A stretch of DNA of 64,000 nt from Bromus sterilis (lineage: Eukaryota; Streptophyta; Magnoliopsida; Poales; Poaceae): assembly GCA_950022295.1 (NCBI GenBank), contig OX465596.1, positions 123,050,501-123,114,500 of the forward strand, given 5' to 3'. Positions 58,964 through 64,000 of the stretch are shown in pieces. Under the pieces are notes generated by a model. It saw only the letters and a program-made list of their open reading frames with translations, was not told the DNA's origin and did no database searches. A program made the translations under genes and the position numbers. How positions within the stretch are numbered: the stretch's first letter is position 1; each line of letters opens with the position of its first letter.

Positions 58964-59253
58964 ATTCTTTTAGTTTCGGTTTTAGTGGTCTTGATGCTTG
59001 TTACTACTGTAGCTACATCATTGTATGTTTATTTTCAAGCTTTGTGCCAAGTTTTAACCTCCGATTGCAAAAAAAAATATCAAAAGTTGTGACAAGATGT
59101 CCAGAAAACAAATTATGAATGATTGACGGAAAAATTCGCCTGAAATCACCAGATTATCTTTTTGATCTATTATTTTTTGATAGTATTCTCTATACAATTG
59201 AATTTCGGTGGTCTGTTATGAGTTTTTCTATTTGAGTTTCATAAGTGCCCTAA

Positions 59254-59624
59254 AATATAACTAGCGATCAAGTATAACTAGCTCCAGTGAGATAGTGCTA
59301 CATCTATCTCTTGACCTCTTCATTCTGGAGTTCACTATGAAACATGAAAGAAGGCCAGCATCTGCATTTAATAGAAGGCAATGGTAAGAGAAAAAAAAAT
59401 CAAACCTAACAACATATTAACGTATAGGCAGTTTGTGTGCATAAATAACAGTAGGACAAGAAAAAATAAGCATATCTATCAATGAATAATACTCAGGAAA
59501 CAACAATGCATGTCATTAGAAGGAATGCTTGCTAACTTGATATTTTTTTCTTTTTTATACAACATGACCATGTCAGAACCCTCTGTTAGGTATGTGCTAG
59601 GGTTAGCAAGTAACTTTGCATCAT
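59254..59624. other. Unassigned AT-rich stretch
   Basis: It contains a repeat of tataactagc(gatcaag) near 59260 and 59274. I see no gene and no match to the other elements in the window. Confidence 0.4.
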
Positions 59625-61306
59625 GTTAAAATTTCAAGAAGAAAATGAAATGGGAGAGAGAACACCCCCAGATAATTTAAATGACCAGATAAAAATCTTT
59701 TTCCAAAAATCTTTTGAACATTTGAAAAATTCCTATAAATGATGGTGATCATTTTAAAAGTGGTTTCGGATCAATCCCATGCTCATGGAATTTTCTAAAA
59801 TTCAAACAGTGCCTTGGAAAATAAAAAACCCCTATTTGATTTGAAATTCAAACTATTTGAATTTCAAAATTCTCCAAAACTTGTGAGTGGATAGATATAT
59901 GTATTCTAAGCCCACATAAAAGTTTTGAGGATTTAATAAATTGCTTTGCTAGTTTTTTTTGAAGCAAAACACAAAAAAGAAAAGAAAAGAAGAGAAGAAA
60001 AAGAATAAAAGAAAGAAAGCCAAACCTCACTGGCCTCGGGCCCAACTAGACGCACCCGGCCCAAACCCACTACCCCCGTGTCATCTTCCTCCCCTGTGCC
60101 CGAAGTAGCTCGGTGGCGAGCTCACCGCCACGCACGCCACCGAGGAGCTTCCAGGGCCTCTCCTACTCCCCCAGGACGCCACGGAGACGCCCGGAACGTC
60201 CCGCAACTTTCCCCCTAGCCCCTGGTCACCTCCTCCTCTCGGCGTCGCCTTTTACGCGCAAGCACCGAGCCCAACCGGAGCGCGCCTCCGTTCCCTACGT
60301 GGCCACCGGATCCCCCTCGCTGCGCTACCGTGCCCGGAAGGACCGCCAACATCGTCTTCGTCGTTTCCGCCCATCAATTCGCGCAAAGATCCACAGGAGA
60401 CGACGCTCGCATCAGGATTTCACCGCCGGCCGCCATGGAACCCGACGAGCAATACGCTGCCTTCGCTGCCTCCCCGCCGTAGCCGCCGACGCCATCGTCT
60501 TCATGGTGAGGCCCCGGATATTACCCCCAACCCGCGCTCGTTTTGGTGCCCCGTAGCCACCGCTCCGCTGTGTCCGACCTCTGGCCGCCGCGGACCTCGT
60601 CGTCGGCGTGGCCTCGGGACTCCCCGGAGTTTCCCGTGTGCTACAAGCGATGCGCGAGTTCCCCCTGGACGCCTAGGTGGTCGTGACACTCGTTTTGGCG
60701 CACTACGTCGTCGTCCCCGTGGGCACCGCCGTGCGCTGTGGTCGCCGCCGGCTAAACGCCGGTGGGCAGTTTAGATTAAGGCTAACCCCCCACTAATCAC
60801 CTTATCCAGTCACTGACAATAGGCCCAGGCTATCCTAATTAACCCAGCTCAATTAAACAGAAGCTAATTAAGCCCCCTCACACTGACATGCTGGCCCCAC
60901 ATGTCAGAGCCCCCCCCCCCCACGTCACAGTGATGCAAGCATGACGCAATAAACCCTTTTATAGATTAAAACAATTTCAGAAAAAGTTAGAAAATAGATA
61001 AAACTTTAGAAAATCATAACTAATTCATACTTACTCCAAATTAAACAAATAATATATGAAAAAATATCAGAAAAATGAAAGGATTATGAATATGTAATTT
61101 ATTTTCATAAAAACCACTTTAAAGTGGAGGACCAGAGGCAAATGCATATTTGGTCCATTTTAAATTCATACGTGGACTTTGAATTGCAAATACTTTGGCA
61201 ATATACTTCATTTAACTTGAATCTTCAACACATCAGTACCATGTACGTAATATTACAACACCTTAATCATGTTCTTGAGCATCTTGCAGGTATTGATTGC
61301 TAATTT

Positions 61307-62565
61307 ATGCTTCGTGTGCTATCGATAGAAATTGAACCGGAACCGGAGGTCACCCCTGAAGAAGAAGAAGAAGAGTGTAAGTACGATCCCCGTCAGCAAG
61401 GCAAGCAAACCCCATTGATCATGTCGATAAAAACCCATTTCCCTATCAGTCTCGCTTATGCATGAAATAGGATGATCACCTTGTTATCGATTCTACCGCA
61501 TACATGAACCCATTCCTTTGCATGACCTATCATTTGTCACAGTAGTAAGCAAACCACAATCCTAGCAGATGTAGGAGTTGATTGATATCATGTGGACCCA
61601 GAGTGATACAATGTTGATACTGTTATGTGAGTCGGGACGGCAGCAATCATGTTGATGACGGTGAAAATGTGTTGGTGAATCTACCCTAGTACAAGGTGAA
61701 CGATGAGAGGCTGTGTAGGAGTACACAGTGGGTTGTCTCGTTGAACACCGCCCTAAGTCCGAGTTCTTGTGTGGTGATCCAAGATGAAGAGTACAACCAC
61801 ACATTGGGCTCACTAACCCCTCTCAACCTACTAACTCATCCCTTTCGATGTCCAGATGTCGCAGTAGTTCGGAGTTCTGGTAGGTTTGTGGCCTGGCTGC
61901 TAAGTGAGAGAACGGCTCAACCGAGACCGGCTTATGCACCACGCACACATCATCTGGGTCCACTTCGGTAAACCGGTCGGGTTCACGATAGTGGTAGCCA
62001 ACCCAGGTAGGCGGCTTTCTTGGACTAGATCGGCTATGAGGTAACAGTTGTGGTGATCATCCTCGCCGACACCCCTTGAATGGTGTCGAGGCCAAAGGCG
62101 GTAACTGATGGTCATGTGTGTGTAGAGGTACACCCCTGAAGGGTTAACAAAACTATTCGAATAGCCGCGTTCGCGGTTAGGGAATGCTTGGAAAGCTTAG
62201 CTTGATTATTAGACAACCTCAATGGATACTTATAAAACTTGCCAAGATTAGCGTGAGTGCTATGGCGTGCTTTCTCGTGGGAAGTCGAGGAAGGCACCAT
62301 AGTGGTGTAATTGGTTGGAGATGTAGTGGACTCGTGTACGCTTCTTACCTGAAGTCTGGTACTCGTAGTGCAGGACTAGCCAAGTCAAAGCTGGCACTTC
62401 TGCTTATGAACCCCACCTTCCCTTTGCCTTGATACATGTACATGAGTAGTATAGCTCCTACGTAAGTCTTGCTGAGTACGAATTTTTACTCAAGTTTGCT
62501 TATTCTATGTTTTAGATGAACCCATTGACCCAGAAGGTGGATTCTTCCTGGAGCTCGACGACTGA
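61307..62565 (+). other. Candidate two-exon small gene inside the large LTR (39 codons)
   Basis: Exon 1 (61307..61376) encodes an acidic run (EPEPEVTPEEEEEE) and ends at a strong donor t|gtaagt. Exon 2 (62516..62565) follows acceptor ttttag and reads EPIDPEGGFFLELDD then TGA. The intron is 1139 bp, phase 1, as in the chromovirus LTR candidate. AATAAA lies 182 bp downstream. No transcript evidence is available. Confidence 0.4.
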
Positions 62566-62746
62566 AGCCAAGCTAGTGTAGTCCCAGTCAGACCACTGGT
62601 CCCTCGTGGAAGGCTTGTTTATAAATAAGGCTTCTCTAAGACATTTGTTAAACTTGTCTGTACTCAGACCTACTTTTCTTCCGCATGTTTGATGTAATGT
62701 TGCATCACAGCCTTGTGATCTCTGTGTGCACTCTGTAGGAGTTATC

Positions 62747-62752
62747 AATAAA
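62747..62752 (+). terminator. Polyadenylation signal of the large LTR
   Basis: AATAAA within gttatcaataaagttg, placed after the candidate exon 2. Confidence 0.55.
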
Positions 62753-63336
62753 GTTGTATACTTTGTAGAGAATTACAATGATACCTGCTGTTCATACTAG
62801 GAATGTGTGCCGCGTGTATGATTATAACATGCACGTCTTAGTATGGGTTTCCGAGACCTTAGTTGTGATCTGGCGGGCGGTATTTTATACACCAAGTGGC
62901 CCTTAGATGTGCGCAGCTTGGGGCATCGCAATGCGATTGCTCGTGACTCTGTGACGTGCACACTTTGATGTATGATCGAGCCCGCCCTAGACCCCGACTA
63001 AGTGATCGGGCTGGAGTAAGTCTATGTAAGTGTTATAATACAATCTATAGTATGGTTCAGGCGACTTGTCTATGAGTATGGGAGGTCACCACCCATATCA
63101 TTTAGACTTGGGTGCGGACGATGAGAACCCATCTCAGTTGATCATCCGGCCTAGATGGGATGCCCCTCACGTTCGATGCTTTCCGAGAACGTTCTGTGCT
63201 TGGCCTTGTCTGCTTAGACAAGTGGGTACGGTTCTCGGCTCTCCATATGATTGAGTTGTGACTAGAATTACATACGCATATTCCGGGTCCCGACAGACCA
63301 TGTGAAATAGTAGGTGATAAAGATACTGTGGGGTGT

Positions 63337-64000
63337 TGATACGTCCCAAACGTATCTATAATTTCTGCTTGTTCCATGCTAATTTAGGTAACTATTCTAT
63401 GTGTTTTGCTACACTTTCATACCTTTTTACACATATTTGGAATAACCTATTAACTCAGTGCACCTAGTGGCATTTTCTGTCTGCTGATGTCTGTGAATTG
63501 TATGTTTTAACCCATACTTACAATGCCCAAAAATTCCAACGAATATATATAAAAAATCAGCGCAACGGAAGCTTTCAGATCACCGAAGGACAGCCGGAGG
63601 GGGTCAACCCCCCTCCCAAACGGCCAGGAGGTGCGGCCCGACTCCTGGTCGAGCGAAGAGGCCGCCTGGGAGGTGGGGCCCTCCCCTAGTGCCCCCTTCG
63701 GCCTATATTTAACTCCCGATGAGCAAACCCTAAATAGAGACCCCGCATTGTGATATTCACCTTTGTTCTGCCGCAGCTGCGATCCAGAGATCAGGAGCAC
63801 CAGAAGACCTATTCCCGGCACCCTGCCGGAGGGAGGATTGACCTCCTAGAGCTTCTCCACCACCATGAGAACTTCTTGAATGTGTCGTGGGTAGTCCCCC
63901 TTGGACCATGGGTCCATGACCAGTAGCTATGTGATGTCTTCTGTCCAATCTTGTGCTTCAATTCTTAGCCCTTGTGAGCTACCCTACATGATCAAGGCAT
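63337..64000 (+). repeat. Start of another TGATACGTC LTR (F), continues past the window
   Basis: TGATACGTCCCAAACG and the following sequence match the B 3' LTR (34015..34670) more closely than C or D, including tgtgttttgctacactttcatacc and the ccaccatgagaacttc block. The candidate target duplication is ggtgt (63332..63336). Confidence 0.88.

Larger units (their letters stand above)
57525..59253 (+). mobile_element. Athila-like fragment E
   Basis: It starts in mid-gag (tttgcacttaaataatt), jumps through filler DNA (about 57655..57748), then continues with the central and protease region and part of the 3' untranslated region, ending at about 59253 next to unrelated sequence. No LTR belongs to it within the window. 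Confidence 0.82.
59625..63336 (+). repeat. Large LTR (partial or solo), plus strand, distant relative of the chromovirus LTR
   Basis: The layout parallels the inverse of the layer-1 LTR: an AT-rich start, a purine-rich run (59960..60020), a GC-rich block (60050..60780), ccccacatgtcagag (near 60897), the palindrome CTATTCGAATAG (near 62152) after acccctgaaggg, and a late small exon followed by AATAAA (62747..62752). Borders are not certain. The 147-codon frame at 60113 in the GC block looks like composition only. Confidence 0.6.

Noticed and set aside
60113..60556. 147-codon GC-rich open frame, Pro/Arg-rich
   Set aside because: It lies in the GC-rich block of an LTR, has no recognisable domain, and such blocks give long open frames by composition.

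Overview
The window looks like intergenic DNA of a Triticeae grass (wheat, Aegilops, barley or rye type). I see no intact host gene, rRNA, tRNA or CRISPR array. Almost everything can be read as transposable elements nested inside one another, and nearly all coding regions are decayed. The organism call rests on established knowledge of the element types: large-LTR chromoviruses, gag-protease-only Athila-like elements with TGATACGTC LTRs and a tRNA-Asp-type primer site, a gag-only Copia, and an 11-kb CACTA element. No database search was possible, so I give no family names as fact.

Layer 1 (1..28474, minus strand) is a Gypsy chromovirus with LTRs of about 4.2 kb. Its 3' LTR (left) is split by a CACTA transposon (676..11843, target duplication CGC). 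Its interior (14580..19671) carries decayed gag, protease, reverse transcriptase, RNase H, integrase and chromodomain. Its 5' LTR (right) is split by an Athila-like element (20680..~25636) that lost its own 3' LTR together with about 430 bp of the host LTR. The CACTA element carries a tnp2-type transposase pseudogene, a second gene ending in a Ulp1-like domain without its catalytic residues, and a small ORF joining an RNase H1 hybrid-binding-like domain to a membrane anchor.

Layer 2 (28475..59253) is a pile of related Athila-like elements (called B, C, D, E here). They share LTRs of about 1.6 kb, a leader, and a long 3' untranslated region. B (28475..35011) starts and stops inside its LTRs at almost the same LTR position. 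C (35012..57524) has full LTRs but a different coding region. Inside C sits a minus-strand Copia (37797..53226, perfect duplication ATAGC) that retains only gag. Inside the Copia sits D (40247..47681), the best-preserved gag-protease frame. E (57525..59253) is a fragment with filler DNA.

Layer 3 (59254..64000) holds an unassigned stretch, a large plus-strand LTR distantly related to the layer-1 LTR (about 59625..63336), and the first 664 bp of another TGATACGTC LTR.

The observations I rate highest are: a leader hairpin duplicated upstream of both main CACTA genes with a compensatory base-pair change; an array of palindromes between those two genes; a possible two-exon small gene inside two different large LTR families; a block of short hairpins conserved just after the stop codon of B, C, D and E; and a coding-region swap inside a shared LTR/UTR framework in C.
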